A stretch of 48,640 nucleotides of DNA from CAYPHY01 sp964410625 (GCA_964410625.1 CAYPHY010000039.1:1-48640), one strand, 5' to 3'. Positions 23,260 through 30,873 are shown, counted from the first letter of the stretch. Translations and numbers: made by a program. Notes: generated from the sequence alone by a model not told the origin.

Positions 23260-23859
23260 ATGTACGCAAAATCGGCCGCTACCATCTCCTCAATCATCGA
23301 AGCAGCAGAGGGACTGTTCATCAATCGCAACTATGCCGATGTAACGATGACCGACATTGCCGAAGCGGCCGAGGTGACCAAAGGGGCACTCTACCACCAC
23401 TTCCCCGGCAAAGAGGCGCTGTATCTGGCGATGATGCACGGCTTCCTGGAGCAGACGCGCGAACATCTATTAACAGCGGTTCAGAGCGATGGCAGTGCTC
23501 GCGAACGATTACATCACTTCGCGCTCCTGTTTTTGGAACTCCCGGCCGAACGGCAGGCATTGATGCGCCTCGTTCGTCGTGACATCAATATCTTTCAAGA
23601 CCCGGAGCGTGAAAGACTGATCCGCGCTTATCAGGCGGCCGTCCCTGAACTGGCGGAAGCGATCATCCGTGATGGCATTATAAACGGGGAGATACAGGAG
23701 CAAGATGCCCGCCTGCTTGCTTGGGAGCATGTAGCATTGGTTGAGGTTGTGTTGCGGCCGTATGCCCAAAATGTCCTCGGCGGCCCAGAGGCAGTAGCGA
23801 CGTTTGTGACGGATTTGTTCTTTGATGGGGTGGCGGCGAGGAAGAGACTAAGAGACTAG
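23260..23859 (+). CDS. TetR-family transcriptional regulator
   Basis: A 199-residue repressor of normal length. The N-terminal helix-turn-helix is clear: TISSIIEAAEGLFINRNYAD, then VTMTDIAEAAEVTKGALYHH and FPGKEALYLAMM (about residues 8-60). The rest is the helical ligand-binding domain. TetR proteins (PaaR/PfmR type) are known regulators of phenylacetate genes in several phyla, and the position directly before an aldehyde dehydrogenase and paa genes suggests the same role; the ligand would be an aryl-CoA (inference). The last codons AAG AGA CTA AGA GAC TAG are A-family repeat sequence, so the repeat donates the stop codon. Confidence 0.92.
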   Translation: MYAKSAATISSIIEAAEGLFINRNYADVTMTDIAEAAEVTKGALYHHFPGKEALYLAMMHGFLEQTREHLLTAVQSDGSARERLHHFALLFLELPAERQALMRLVRRDINIFQDPERERLIRAYQAAVPELAEAIIRDGIINGEIQEQDARLLAWEHVALVEVVLRPYAQNVLGGPEAVATFVTDLFFDGVAARKRLRD

Positions 23860-23915
23860 GAGACTGAGAGACTGGAGCAAAGTAATTTCTCAATCTCTCA
23901 GTCTCATAATCTCTG
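23843..23915. repeat. GAGACT-family hairpin (A family)
   Basis: The left arm 23843-23875 (8-bp units AGAGACTA, AGAGACTA, GGAGACTG, AGAGACTG) pairs with the right arm 23888-23915 (TTTCTCAATCTCTCAGTCTC). The tetR stop codon is inside the left arm; the aldehyde dehydrogenase ribosome-binding site follows. Confidence 0.65.
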
Positions 23916-23934
23916 ATTTCGGAGGAAAGGGTAC

Positions 23935-25395
23935 ATGGCACAAATGTGGATCAATGGTGAATGGGTTGACGCCGCCAGTGGCAAGAGTTATGAGGTGAAG
24001 AATCCGGCCAATGGAGAAGTGGTTGATACTGTTCCGTTGGGCGCGGCCGAGGATGCGCGGGATGCAGTAGCGGCGGCCAAAGCGGCTGCAGACGTATGGG
24101 CAAACACGGCTCCCGACGCTCGCGCCGATTGCCTGCGCAAAGGGATTGAAAACGTTAAGGCCAATCTCCCCGAACTGGCAACCTTGCTAACCAGGGAGCA
24201 AGGAAAGCCCCTTTTTGAAGCCAACGGTGAGTTGCACCACTTCTTACACGGAATGCAGTTCTACGCTGATCTGGCAAGCAAAATTCGCGGCGAACTCGCT
24301 CCCTTGCCTCCGGCGATGAACCCCAAGAGCTACGGGGTGATCATGCCCTTCCCCGTTGGCGTCTCCGTTGGTATTGTTCCCTGGAATTTTCCCATCACGC
24401 TGATGGGAACGAAGGTTGGCCCCGCGCTGGCCGCTGGTTGCCCGATCATTATCAAACCGGCCAGCACCACGCCGCTCACGACGCTTCGTATCATCGGTCT
24501 GCTCAACGATGCAGGATTGCCGCCAGGGGTTTTGCAATGCGTCACCGGGCCGGGTGGCACGCTGGGCAACGAATTGATCAGCCACCCCGATGTGCGCCGT
24601 GTCGCACTGACCGGCAGCAGCGAAACAGGGAAGCGAGTGGTGGAAACGGCCGGGCCGAAGTTCAAACGGCTAACGCTGGAACTGGGCGGCTCCGACCCGA
24701 TGATCGTCTGTCCTGACGCCGATTTAGACAAGGCGGTGAATGGGGCAAATATCGGCCGCTTCTGGAATGCCGGACAGGCGTGCCTTGCGGTCAAGCGGCT
24801 CTATCTATTTGAGGACATCTACGACGAGTTTGTCGAGCGATTGGTGCAGAAGGTCGGCCGTTATGAACCCGGCGACGGACTCACCCGGCCAGAAAAGCCG
24901 AAGCTACGCATGGGGCCAATCCATACTGCCTCGCAACGGGAAGAGGTGATGGAGCAAGTCGCCGATGCCGTAGACAAGGGCGCAGAGGTTTTGATCGGCG
25001 GCGACATTCCCGAACGGGACGGCCTGGGGGATGGCAGCTATCTCAATCCGGCCGTCCTGATCAATGTGCCAGAGAATAGCCGCATGGTCACCGAAGAAGT
25101 CTTTGGTCCCGCGCTGCCGATCTTCAAAGTCCATGATCTCGACGAAGCGATTGCCAAAGCCAACAGCAGCCCCTGGGGGCTGGGGGCATCTATCTGGACG
25201 AACAACATGAAATGGGCCAACCAGGCTGTGCGCGAAGTGGAAAGCGGCATGGTGTGGATCAACCAGATTCATTATGGCTATGACGAAATGCCCTTCGGCG
25301 GCGTTAAAGCCAGCGGCATCGGCCGCGAACACGGCCCCGAAGCGTTAGATTACTATTTAGAGCCAAAGAGCGTTGTCTTTGGTGGACTGGATTAA
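23935..25395 (+). CDS. NAD(P)-dependent aldehyde dehydrogenase
   Basis: A 486-residue ALDH-superfamily enzyme oxidising an aldehyde to its acid. Catalytic features: oxyanion Asn in VPWNFP (N151), Lys in IIKPAS (K174), general base Glu in LTLELGG (E249), nucleophile Cys in NAGQACLAVKR (C283), and the C-terminal signature DEMPFGGVKASGIGREHG. Closest in feel to succinate-semialdehyde/lactaldehyde dehydrogenases. In a paa cluster it could replace the aldehyde dehydrogenase half of PaaZ, which normally oxidises 3-oxo-5,6-dehydrosuberyl-CoA semialdehyde; that is an inference. Good ribosome-binding site GGAGGAAAGG. Its stop TAA begins a B-family repeat. Confidence 0.93.
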   Translation: MAQMWINGEWVDAASGKSYEVKNPANGEVVDTVPLGAAEDARDAVAAAKAAADVWANTAPDARADCLRKGIENVKANLPELATLLTREQGKPLFEANGELHHFLHGMQFYADLASKIRGELAPLPPAMNPKSYGVIMPFPVGVSVGIVPWNFPITLMGTKVGPALAAGCPIIIKPASTTPLTTLRIIGLLNDAGLPPGVLQCVTGPGGTLGNELISHPDVRRVALTGSSETGKRVVETAGPKFKRLTLELGGSDPMIVCPDADLDKAVNGANIGRFWNAGQACLAVKRLYLFEDIYDEFVERLVQKVGRYEPGDGLTRPEKPKLRMGPIHTASQREEVMEQVADAVDKGAEVLIGGDIPERDGLGDGSYLNPAVLINVPENSRMVTEEVFGPALPIFKVHDLDEAIAKANSSPWGLGASIWTNNMKWANQAVREVESGMVWINQIHYGYDEMPFGGVKASGIGREHGPEALDYYLEPKSVVFGGLD

Positions 25396-25471
25396 CGGTC
25401 AACTGTCAATGGTCAATGGTTAATGGTCAATTGCTGTCGTTAACCGTTGACCGTTAACCATTAACCATTCA
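25392..25471. repeat. GGTCAAT-family hairpin (B family)
   Basis: The left arm is a 7-bp array (GGTCAAC, TGTCAAT, GGTCAAT, GGTTAAT, GGTCAAT); the right arm 25440-25470 is its reverse complement (TTAACCGTTGACCGTTAACC). It fills the gap between aldehyde dehydrogenase and enoyl-CoA hydratase and contains the dehydrogenase stop codon at its left border. Confidence 0.7.
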
Positions 25472-25482
25472 AGAGGTTTCCA

Positions 25483-26265
25483 ATGTCTGATCCAGTAGTA
25501 AGCTTCTCTTATGATGGCGCGGTTGGCACGATTACGCTCAATCGGCCGCCCGCCAACAGCTATGAGATCAACTTCATGCGTGACCTGGACGCTGCGATTG
25601 AGGCAGCAATGGGGAATGGAGAAGTAAAAGTCGTCATCTTGCGTAGCGCGTCGGAAAAGTTCTTCTCCGCCGGGGCAGACATCAAGGCATTTATGGCCAA
25701 TGACACGGCCGCCAATATGGAGATGATCCACTTTGCCCATGAGACAGAGGCGAAAATGGCCGCCGCCCCGCAGATTTTCATCGCCGCGATCAACGGCCAT
25801 GCGCTCGGTGGCGGATTGGAGATGGCACTGGCCTGTGACTTGCGCTTTGCGGCCGAAGGTAATTACCGGCTCGGCTTGCCAGAAGTGACGCTCGGCTTGC
25901 TTCCCGGTAATGGCGGCACACAGCGTCTGCCTCGCCTGATTGGCGCGAATAAGGCGTTGGAAATGATGATCACCGGCGAGAGCGTCGGGCCAGAAGAGGC
26001 GTTGCGGTTGGGATTGGTCAACAAGCTCTTCCCAGCCGACAAACTACTCGAAGAAACGGAGGCGTATGCGCGCAAAGTTGCCTCCGGCGCAACGGTCGCT
26101 ATTGCGGCGATCAAACGGGCCGTTTACGATGGTATCCACATGCCGTTGGACAAGGCATTGGCTTACGAGCGCGAGTTGATCAAACCATTATTCGATACGG
26201 AAGACGCGGCCGAAGGCTTCCAGGCATTTGCGGAGAAACGGCCGCCGGTTTATCAGGGGAAATAG
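25483..26265 (+). CDS. Enoyl-CoA hydratase (PaaF-like)
   Basis: A 260-residue crotonase. Oxyanion-hole segments: KFFSAGADIKAFMAN (about 64-78) and INGHALGGGLEMALACD (about 104-120). The catalytic Glu pair region is visible as YRLGLPEVTLGLLPGNGGTQ, in which the E of LPE (about 134) is one of the two expected acids, while the other position is less certain. C-terminus AFAEKRPPVYQGK is typical of fatty-acid/aryl hydratases. Candidate for the 2,3-dehydroadipyl-CoA hydratase step of phenylacetate breakdown. Confidence 0.92.
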   Translation: MSDPVVSFSYDGAVGTITLNRPPANSYEINFMRDLDAAIEAAMGNGEVKVVILRSASEKFFSAGADIKAFMANDTAANMEMIHFAHETEAKMAAAPQIFIAAINGHALGGGLEMALACDLRFAAEGNYRLGLPEVTLGLLPGNGGTQRLPRLIGANKALEMMITGESVGPEEALRLGLVNKLFPADKLLEETEAYARKVASGATVAIAAIKRAVYDGIHMPLDKALAYERELIKPLFDTEDAAEGFQAFAEKRPPVYQGK

Positions 26266-26278
26266 CGAGCAGTAGATA

Positions 26279-26306
26279 GTAGAGATTAAGAGACTGGGAG
26301 ATTGGC
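26279..26306. repeat. GAGACT-family repeat (A family), one arm
   Basis: Units GTAGAGAT, TAAGAGACT, GGGAGATTGG soon after the hydratase stop codon. Confidence 0.5.
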
Positions 26307-26365
26307 TACAGTCAACTGCTTGCTTTCAAAGCAGAGACTATACTAGTAGCCTAGCAAAAGGGAGT

Positions 26366-26412
26366 AAAATCCGCGTTATCAGCGTCTTATCTGCGAAATC
26401 CGCGTAACAATT
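26366..26412. repeat. ATCCGCGT-family repeat (E family)
   Basis: AAAATCCGCGTTATCAGCGT, then CTTATCTGCGAAATCCGCGT and AACAA. It ends 3 bp before the paaA ribosome-binding site AGGAG. Confidence 0.6.
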
Positions 26413-26428
26413 TTTAGGAGAATCAGTC

Positions 26429-27397
26429 GTGAGTATTAGCGAACAAGCACTATTAGAGCGGATTCGCGCCGGAAAACTGGTGGAAACGGCCGAGCAGATG
26501 AGTCCGCGCTATATTGAGGGGATGAAGCGGATATTGACCGTTTCGGCCGATACGGAGATGATCAGCGCCCCCGCCTATTACCTCGCCGCCCAGGATGCCC
26601 CTTCGACCAACGCCTATCTCTCGGCGATGAGCATCATCCAGGATGAACTCGGCCATGCCCACATCGCTTACCGGCTGCTGGAAGATTTAGGGGTCAGCAA
26701 AGAAAAGCTAATTTATGAACGGAAGGCAGAAGAGTTTAAGTACCCTTATGCTTTTGATGTGCCGCTGGAAACGTGGACGGAACTGGCGGTTGCTAATGCG
26801 ATGTATGATCGCGCTGGCTTTGTGTTGTTGGGCGACATTTATCGCCACACCAGTTTTGGCCCCTGGAAGCGTGCGCTGGCGAAGGTGGACAAGGAGGAAA
26901 ATTTTCATTTGCGGCATGGTGAAACGTGGATGCGGAAGATCAACCAGCAGCCTGGCGGCCATGCGGAGTTGCAACGGGCGGTGGACTGGATGTTTCCGCT
27001 GACGATGGAGTGGTTTGGCCTGCCCGACGACCGCAAACGCCACACCGAACAGATTGACTACGGCTTCAAGGGCAGCACTAACGACCAGCTACGCCAGATT
27101 TGGATGAGTACCGGCGTCCCCTTCCTGCAATCGTTGGGGTTGGATGTGCCTGTCCATTGGGATGAGCGCACCGGCCAATATGTTTTTGACTTTCCCTTTC
27201 CCGCTCGCTTTGTTGCGGACGAAAAACGATGGCTCTTTGAGGAAGGACAGTCCACCTGGGATGAGGTGATGACCCGCTGGAAAGCTCGTGGCCCAATGAA
27301 TAGAAAGTTTGTGGATGATATTCAGCGGGGGTACAACGAACTGAACAACGGCAGCAACGGCCGCGATAAACGCACCTGGCAAGAGGTGGTGCAGTGA
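26429..27397 (+). CDS. paaA: Phenylacetyl-CoA epoxidase subunit A-like (PaaA), catalytic
   Basis: A 322-residue ferritin-like di-iron protein of PaaA length. Metal-ligand pattern: E43 in DTEMISAPAYYL, E73xxH76 in IIQDELGHAHIAY, and E157xxH160 in KVDKEENFHLRHG. PaaA with PaaB, PaaC, PaaD and the reductase PaaE forms a ring-1,2-epoxide on phenylacetyl-CoA in the cytoplasm. The start is GTG at 26429 with AGGAG eight bases before. It overlaps paaD by 4 bp (GTGA), so the two are translationally coupled. BoxB (benzoyl-CoA epoxidase) is related but about 470 residues, so PaaA is preferred. The true aryl-CoA substrate is not shown by sequence. Confidence 0.9.
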   Translation: MSISEQALLERIRAGKLVETAEQMSPRYIEGMKRILTVSADTEMISAPAYYLAAQDAPSTNAYLSAMSIIQDELGHAHIAYRLLEDLGVSKEKLIYERKAEEFKYPYAFDVPLETWTELAVANAMYDRAGFVLLGDIYRHTSFGPWKRALAKVDKEENFHLRHGETWMRKINQQPGGHAELQRAVDWMFPLTMEWFGLPDDRKRHTEQIDYGFKGSTNDQLRQIWMSTGVPFLQSLGLDVPVHWDERTGQYVFDFPFPARFVADEKRWLFEEGQSTWDEVMTRWKARGPMNRKFVDDIQRGYNELNNGSNGRDKRTWQEVVQ

Positions 27398-27768
27398 CGA
27401 CACTGACCGACCAACGGCCGAAACCGGGCTGGATTGACGCCGCCAAAGCACAGGCAACGGCCGCCGAACAACGCCTCTGGCAAGCCCTCGAAGAGGTCGA
27501 AGATCCCGAATACCCGATCAGTGTAGTGGATATGGGGTTGATTTATGGGCTGCGATGGGACGGCCGCACCGCCCATCTGCAACTGACCTTCACCGCCATG
27601 GGTTGCCCGTGCATGGAGTTTATCATCGGCGACATCCGCGAACGGCTTCTGCAAGAGGATGGCGTGGAGCAGGTGGAGATGGAGATTGTCTGGGACCCGC
27701 CCTGGACACGCCAGCGGCTGAGCGCGAAGGGCATTGAGAAGCTACGCACCTGGGGAATTACCGCATGA
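27394..27768 (+). CDS. paaD: PaaD N-terminal (MIP18/DUF59) half, without zinc ribbon
   Basis: A 124-residue MIP18-family protein: LWQALEEVEDPEYPISVVDM, LIYGLRWDGRTAHLQLTFTA and MGCPCMEFI with the conserved GCP. PaaD acts in maturation of the epoxidase complex, probably in Fe or Fe-S delivery. E. coli PaaD is about 165 residues and carries a C-terminal four-cysteine zinc ribbon; here the protein stops at WGITA, and the ribbon appears as a separate gene at 29113-29331. GTG start overlapping the paaA stop; its own stop overlaps the paaB start (ATGA). Confidence 0.9.
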   Translation: MTTLTDQRPKPGWIDAAKAQATAAEQRLWQALEEVEDPEYPISVVDMGLIYGLRWDGRTAHLQLTFTAMGCPCMEFIIGDIRERLLQEDGVEQVEMEIVWDPPWTRQRLSAKGIEKLRTWGITA

Positions 27769-27986
27769 CAAAGCTTTCCCTACCAACCAGCACGCCGGAG
27801 GGCGACGTCTACGAGGTGTTTGCCAAGTTCAGAAGCGACGAACCGCTGCATCACATCGGCAACGTGATCGCCTCCGATGACGATCTGGCGAGCATGTATG
27901 CCTACACGCTCTACGATGAATGGGGCTGGAGCGAGATGATCATTGTACCACGGAAGGAGATTGTGGTGTTGAGAGCGGCGGAATAG
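27765..27986 (+). CDS. paaB: Phenylacetyl-CoA epoxidase subunit B (PaaB)
   Basis: A 73-residue PaaB, somewhat shorter than the usual 90-95. Core: DVYEVFAKFRSDEPLHHIGN, then DDDLASMYAYTLYDEWGWSE and MIIVPRKEIVVL. PaaB bridges PaaA-PaaC heterodimers in the epoxidase. Overlaps paaD by 4 bp. Its stop TAG is 2 bp before an A-family hairpin. Confidence 0.88.
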   Translation: MTKLSLPTSTPEGDVYEVFAKFRSDEPLHHIGNVIASDDDLASMYAYTLYDEWGWSEMIIVPRKEIVVLRAAE

Positions 27987-27987
27987 A

Positions 27988-28065
27988 TGAGATTGGGAGA
28001 CTAAGAGACTATGAGACTGGGGTAATCTCCAAGTCTCCTAATCTCCCAATCTCTTAGTCTCTTTT
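27988..28065. repeat. GAGACT-family hairpin (A family)
   Basis: The left arm 27988-28020 (GAGATTGGGAGACTAAGAGA core) pairs with the right arm 28025-28065 (CTCCTAATCTCCCAATCTC core). It lies inside the paa operon between paaB and the second PaaB-like gene; read-through must occur if the genes are co-expressed. Confidence 0.7.
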
Positions 28066-28070
28066 CAAAG

Positions 28071-28307
28071 ATGAACGACCAACAAATACCAACAAAACCA
28101 ACCCCCTACCACATCTACGGCCGCCAGTCGTATGCACAGCCATTGACCTATATTACGACGGCCAGTGCATCCACGCCGGATAGCCTGCCTGCACCGGAAG
28201 GGGATGATTGGATTGAAGTGGTGGTTTTTCCCGCCTCGGCCGTTATCCGCGTCATCCCACACCAGGGAAAAGAAGTGAATTGGACTCATGCAACTGAACA
28301 CGGATAA
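28071..28307 (+). CDS. PaaB-like small protein (second copy, divergent)
   Basis: A 78-residue protein not recognised by family name. It follows the layout of PaaB: YHIYGRQSYAQPLTYITTAS against YEVFAKFRSDEPLHHIGNVI in the neighbour, then D..L, and a closing WIEVVVFPASAVIRVIP against WSEMIIVPRKEIVVL. The alignment is by eye, with a gap of about six residues in the middle. It may be a second bridging subunit. It starts 5 bp after an A-family hairpin without a clear ribosome-binding site, and its last codons and TAA are E-family repeat. Confidence 0.6.
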   Translation: MNDQQIPTKPTPYHIYGRQSYAQPLTYITTASASTPDSLPAPEGDDWIEVVVFPASAVIRVIPHQGKEVNWTHATEHG

Positions 28308-28338
28308 AAATTTGTGTAGATCCGTGTCCATCTGCGTC
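28298..28338. repeat. ATCCGCGT-family repeat, divergent copy (E family)
   Basis: ACACGGATAAAAATTTGTGT, then AGATCCGTGTCCATCTGCGT. Contains the stop codon (28305-28307) of the PaaB-like gene. Confidence 0.55.
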
Positions 28339-28360
28339 CTGTCTCTTATCTTACAGACTT

Positions 28361-29116
28361 ATGTCCGCTATGATTAGCTACCAACGAGTCGAAGAGCTAC
28401 CGGCCGATATAGCCAACGACGTATTGCGCTGGACATTAGCGCTGGCGGATACGAAACACCGGCTTGGTATTCGCACGTCGGAGTGGATCAACGGCGGCCC
28501 GGCGTTGGAAGCTGCCGTTGGCGCGTCAGCCGTCACCCAGGATGAACTAGGCCATGCCCGCAGCTTCTATGCCGTCTTGCGCGATTTCAAGGGCGCGCCG
28601 GAAGGTATCGGCGCGGAAAACGATTTACAGGCTCGCGCCACCTTTTATAATCCGCGTGTCCTCAACCAACCCTGGGCCTCCTGGCTGGACGTGGTTTGTG
28701 CCAATGTCACCCTTGACCGGGCGTTGCATATTGCGGTAGCCGCCTTGCGCGGCTCGTCCTTTGTGCCGCTGCACGGCCGCGCCGCCAAAATCTTGCAAGA
28801 GGAAGAATTCCACCGCATCTTCGGCGATGGCTGGCTGGCAAAGCTAGCAAAGCGGGACGACCTGCGCGAACGACTGCAAGCGACGCTGGATCGCTTCTGG
28901 CAAGCGGCCGTTGGTTGGTATGGACCGGAAAGCGACCCCATCAGTGAAACTGTTTACCGGTCTGGTATTATCACGGCGACGGCCGGTGAATTACGCCAAC
29001 GATGGCTTGAGCAGATCATCCCCTTGTTTGAGCGCAACAACTTGCAACCGCCGGTGTGGGAACCAGAGTGGTCTACCTGGGACGCCACTTTTCGCGATTT
29101 CAGCCCCCAACCATGA
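28361..29116 (+). CDS. paaC: Phenylacetyl-CoA epoxidase subunit C (PaaC) with retained ExxH motifs
   Basis: A 251-residue ferritin-like protein, PaaC length. PaaC is the structural partner of PaaA. In E. coli PaaC the metal site is degenerate (LLGQAR where PaaA has ELGHAH). Here the string is QDELGHARSFYAVL (E62xxH65), and EEEFHRIFGDGW supplies a second ExxH-like motif (E148/E149, H151). The first Glu ligand expected about 30 residues before E62 seems replaced by Lys (K32) with E41 nearby. So the site is partly conserved. ATG at 28361 chosen; MISY at 28370 is an alternative. The stop overlaps the next ATG (ATGA). Confidence 0.88.
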   Translation: MSAMISYQRVEELPADIANDVLRWTLALADTKHRLGIRTSEWINGGPALEAAVGASAVTQDELGHARSFYAVLRDFKGAPEGIGAENDLQARATFYNPRVLNQPWASWLDVVCANVTLDRALHIAVAALRGSSFVPLHGRAAKILQEEEFHRIFGDGWLAKLAKRDDLRERLQATLDRFWQAAVGWYGPESDPISETVYRSGIITATAGELRQRWLEQIIPLFERNNLQPPVWEPEWSTWDATFRDFSPQP

Positions 29117-29331
29117 CCAGTGAGCAAAACAGCGCCAGAGAAATTCATTGCCCCTTCTGTGGTTCGGCCGATAACGAGCTATTCTCCCTCTTTGGGCAAA
29201 CACTGATCGGCTCCCAATACTATTGCCACAACTGCCACACCGTCTTCGAGGCCGTGCGCTGGGGAGGAGAGGGGGAATCCACTTCAGACAACAATCAAAC
29301 AATCCCTAAAAATCCGCGCAAATCTGCGTAG
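29113..29331 (+). CDS. Detached PaaD zinc-ribbon protein
   Basis: A 72-residue protein with four cysteines in CPFCGS (C13, C16) and YYCHNCHTVFE (C38, C41). The string between them, ADNELFSLFGQTLIGSQYYC, follows the pattern of the C-terminal domain of full-length PaaD (CPxCGS, S.FG.T, Y.C..C..PF). The start ATG overlaps the paaC stop by 4 bp; a longer frame from 29056 would lie inside paaC and is rejected. The C-terminal 20 residues are low complexity, and the last seven codons and TAG are E-family repeat. It probably works with the MIP18-type protein at 27394 (inference). Confidence 0.85.
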   Translation: MTSEQNSAREIHCPFCGSADNELFSLFGQTLIGSQYYCHNCHTVFEAVRWGGEGESTSDNNQTIPKNPRKSA

Positions 29332-29353
29332 CATCCGCGCCAATCTGCGTAAC
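29306..29353. repeat. ATCCGCGT-family repeat (E family)
   Basis: AAAAATCCGCGCAAATCTGC, then GTAGCATCCGCGCCAATCTG and CGTAACC. It codes the end of the zinc-ribbon protein and holds its stop codon. Confidence 0.65.
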
Positions 29354-29366
29354 CTATGAGGCGACC

Positions 29367-30152
29367 ATGAACTTCAAGACTTTGCTCTATCACCTGGATA
29401 ATGACGGCATTGCCACCGTCACTCTCAACCGCCCCGATGTCCTTAATGCGGTGAATATGGAAATGCGTCACGACTTCACTGCGTTGATGGATGAACTATT
29501 CTTCAACGAAGCGGTGCGTGTTGTCGTTTTCACCGGTGCAGGGCGTGGCTTTTCGGCCGGAGGGGATATGGCCCACTTTGAACACGACTGGCTCACCCCT
29601 GCCTTTCGCGCCAACAGCCGCCGCTTGACCAAGTTCTTCGATGATTTAGAGGCGTTGGAGAAGCCAGTTATCGCCGCGATCAATGGAGCAACCACCGGAG
29701 CCGGGTTAGAATTGGCGTTGGCTTGTGATATACGCATTGCTTCGGCCGAGGCCACCCTCGGCTTCCGCGAGAACTACATCGGCCTGATCCCCGGCGTTGG
29801 CGGCTGTGCCCGGCTGATCCGCACCATTGGCGTCCACCGCGCGAAGGAGTTGATCTGGATGGGGACGATGTATTCGGCCGAAGAAGCGCACCAGATGGGA
29901 ATGCTCAACCGCGTTGTCCCCCGCGAGCAACTAATGGACGTCACCTACGCTCTGGCTCGCACCCTGCTCAAACGCGCCCCACAGTCCATCGGCCTGGCCA
30001 AAAAACTGCTCAACACCATCGCCAACCTCGACCAGACCTCCGGTGTCGTCGTCGAAGGCCTGGCGCAAAGCATCCTGCTCAAAACCGAAGACCACCAGGA
30101 AGGCGTCAGCGCCTTCCGCGAAAAACGCAAACCAACATTTAAGGGGCGTTAG
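29367..30152 (+). CDS. Enoyl-CoA hydratase/isomerase (PaaG-like)
   Basis: A 261-residue crotonase: GIATVTLNRPDVLNAVNMEM, oxyanion strand VVVFTGAGRGFSAGGDMAHF (about 51-70), AAINGATTGAGLELALACD, LGFRENYIGLIPGVGGC and AFREKRKPTFKGR. PaaG isomerises the ring epoxide to an oxepin-CoA and lacks the usual Glu of hydratases; here the FRENYIGLIPG string leaves the residue assignment open. Position right after the epoxidase genes favours the isomerase role. Confidence 0.88.
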   Translation: MNFKTLLYHLDNDGIATVTLNRPDVLNAVNMEMRHDFTALMDELFFNEAVRVVVFTGAGRGFSAGGDMAHFEHDWLTPAFRANSRRLTKFFDDLEALEKPVIAAINGATTGAGLELALACDIRIASAEATLGFRENYIGLIPGVGGCARLIRTIGVHRAKELIWMGTMYSAEEAHQMGMLNRVVPREQLMDVTYALARTLLKRAPQSIGLAKKLLNTIANLDQTSGVVVEGLAQSILLKTEDHQEGVSAFREKRKPTFKGR

Positions 30153-30174
30153 ATGAAAAAAAGACTGAAAAATC

Positions 30175-30183
30175 TGGTATACT
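30175..30183 (+). promoter_or_regulatory. Extended -10 element before the VapBC-like pair
   Basis: TGGTATACT, identical to the nonamer before the HNH cassette at 12386-12394 (minus). It lies 40 bp before the antitoxin ATG. No good -35. Confidence 0.4.
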
Positions 30184-30223
30184 GCTAACAATCCGGCACA
30201 TTTGCTGTTTGAGGTGAGATGTT

Positions 30224-30451
30224 ATGTATGAAGTTGGATTAGAAGAAGCCAAGGCAAAACTTGTAGATTTGGTTGAGGCTGCGCTTCGGGGGGAAGAAGT
30301 CTTCATTGTTACAAACACTAAGCCCGTTGTGCAGTTGATTCCGGTTAAAAAGAAGAAGCGCCGCCCTCAGTTTGGCAGCGCACGCGGCCTTATCCATATG
30401 GCAGACGACTTTGATGCACCTCTTGAAGACTTTGCAGAATACATGCCATGA
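30224..30451 (+). CDS. Phd/YefM-type antitoxin of a PIN toxin
   Basis: A 75-residue antitoxin: EVGLEEAKAKLVDLVEAALR and GEEVFIVTNTKPVVQLIPVK (DNA-binding Phd fold, about 3-43), a basic linker KKKKRR, then toxin-binding tail GLIHMADDFDAPLEDFAEYM. It overlaps the toxin gene by 4 bp (ATGA). The pair is inserted between two paa genes. Confidence 0.88.
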   Translation: MYEVGLEEAKAKLVDLVEAALRGEEVFIVTNTKPVVQLIPVKKKKRRPQFGSARGLIHMADDFDAPLEDFAEYMP

Positions 30452-30834
30452 GGCTGCTACTTGATACACATACGTTTCTTTGGTTCGTCAGTGGCTCGAC
30501 CAAGCTTAGTAGTGAAGCTCGTAAATTGATTGACAACCCGATAAACCAGCCCTTTCTCAGTGTTGCCAGCCTTTGGGAGATGGCTATCAAAATAAGTATC
30601 GGCAAATTAAGCCTGGATATACCACTTGGGAACTTAATCCCACGGCACATGGAGATTAGTGGCATTGACTTATTGCCGATTGATCTATCACATACGGTCG
30701 TTGTTAGCACTCTGCCGTTTTACCATCGTGATCCATTTGATCGTTTAATGATAGCGCAGGCAGTAGTTGAAGACATGCCCCTTGTTAGTGCCGATCCGGC
30801 CTTCGATGATTATGCCATCACGCGCTTATGGTAG
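30448..30834 (+). CDS. PIN-domain toxin (VapC-like)
   Basis: A 128-residue PIN ribonuclease. Acidic active-site residues are visible in LLLDTHTFLWF (D6), SLWEMAIK (E43), and YHRDPFDRLMIAQA (the D-x-x-D pair near residues 93-96), with SADPAFDDY near the C-terminus. VapC-type toxins cut tRNA or rRNA and are blocked by the paired antitoxin. The pair contains no CGGCCG motif, unlike its neighbours, which suits recent acquisition. Confidence 0.9.
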   Translation: MRLLLDTHTFLWFVSGSTKLSSEARKLIDNPINQPFLSVASLWEMAIKISIGKLSLDIPLGNLIPRHMEISGIDLLPIDLSHTVVVSTLPFYHRDPFDRLMIAQAVVEDMPLVSADPAFDDYAITRLW

Positions 30835-30873
30835 TGGAAGTAACCAGCATCACCAAATAAGCCAAACAATTCT

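Noticed and set aside
26429..27397. BoxB benzoyl-CoA epoxidase instead of PaaA
   Set aside because: BoxB is about 470 residues and not accompanied by PaaB/C/D; here length and neighbours fit PaaA.
29056..29112. N-terminal extension of the zinc-ribbon protein
   Set aside because: The extra codons lie inside the end of paaC in another frame; the ATG overlapping the paaC stop is the natural start.
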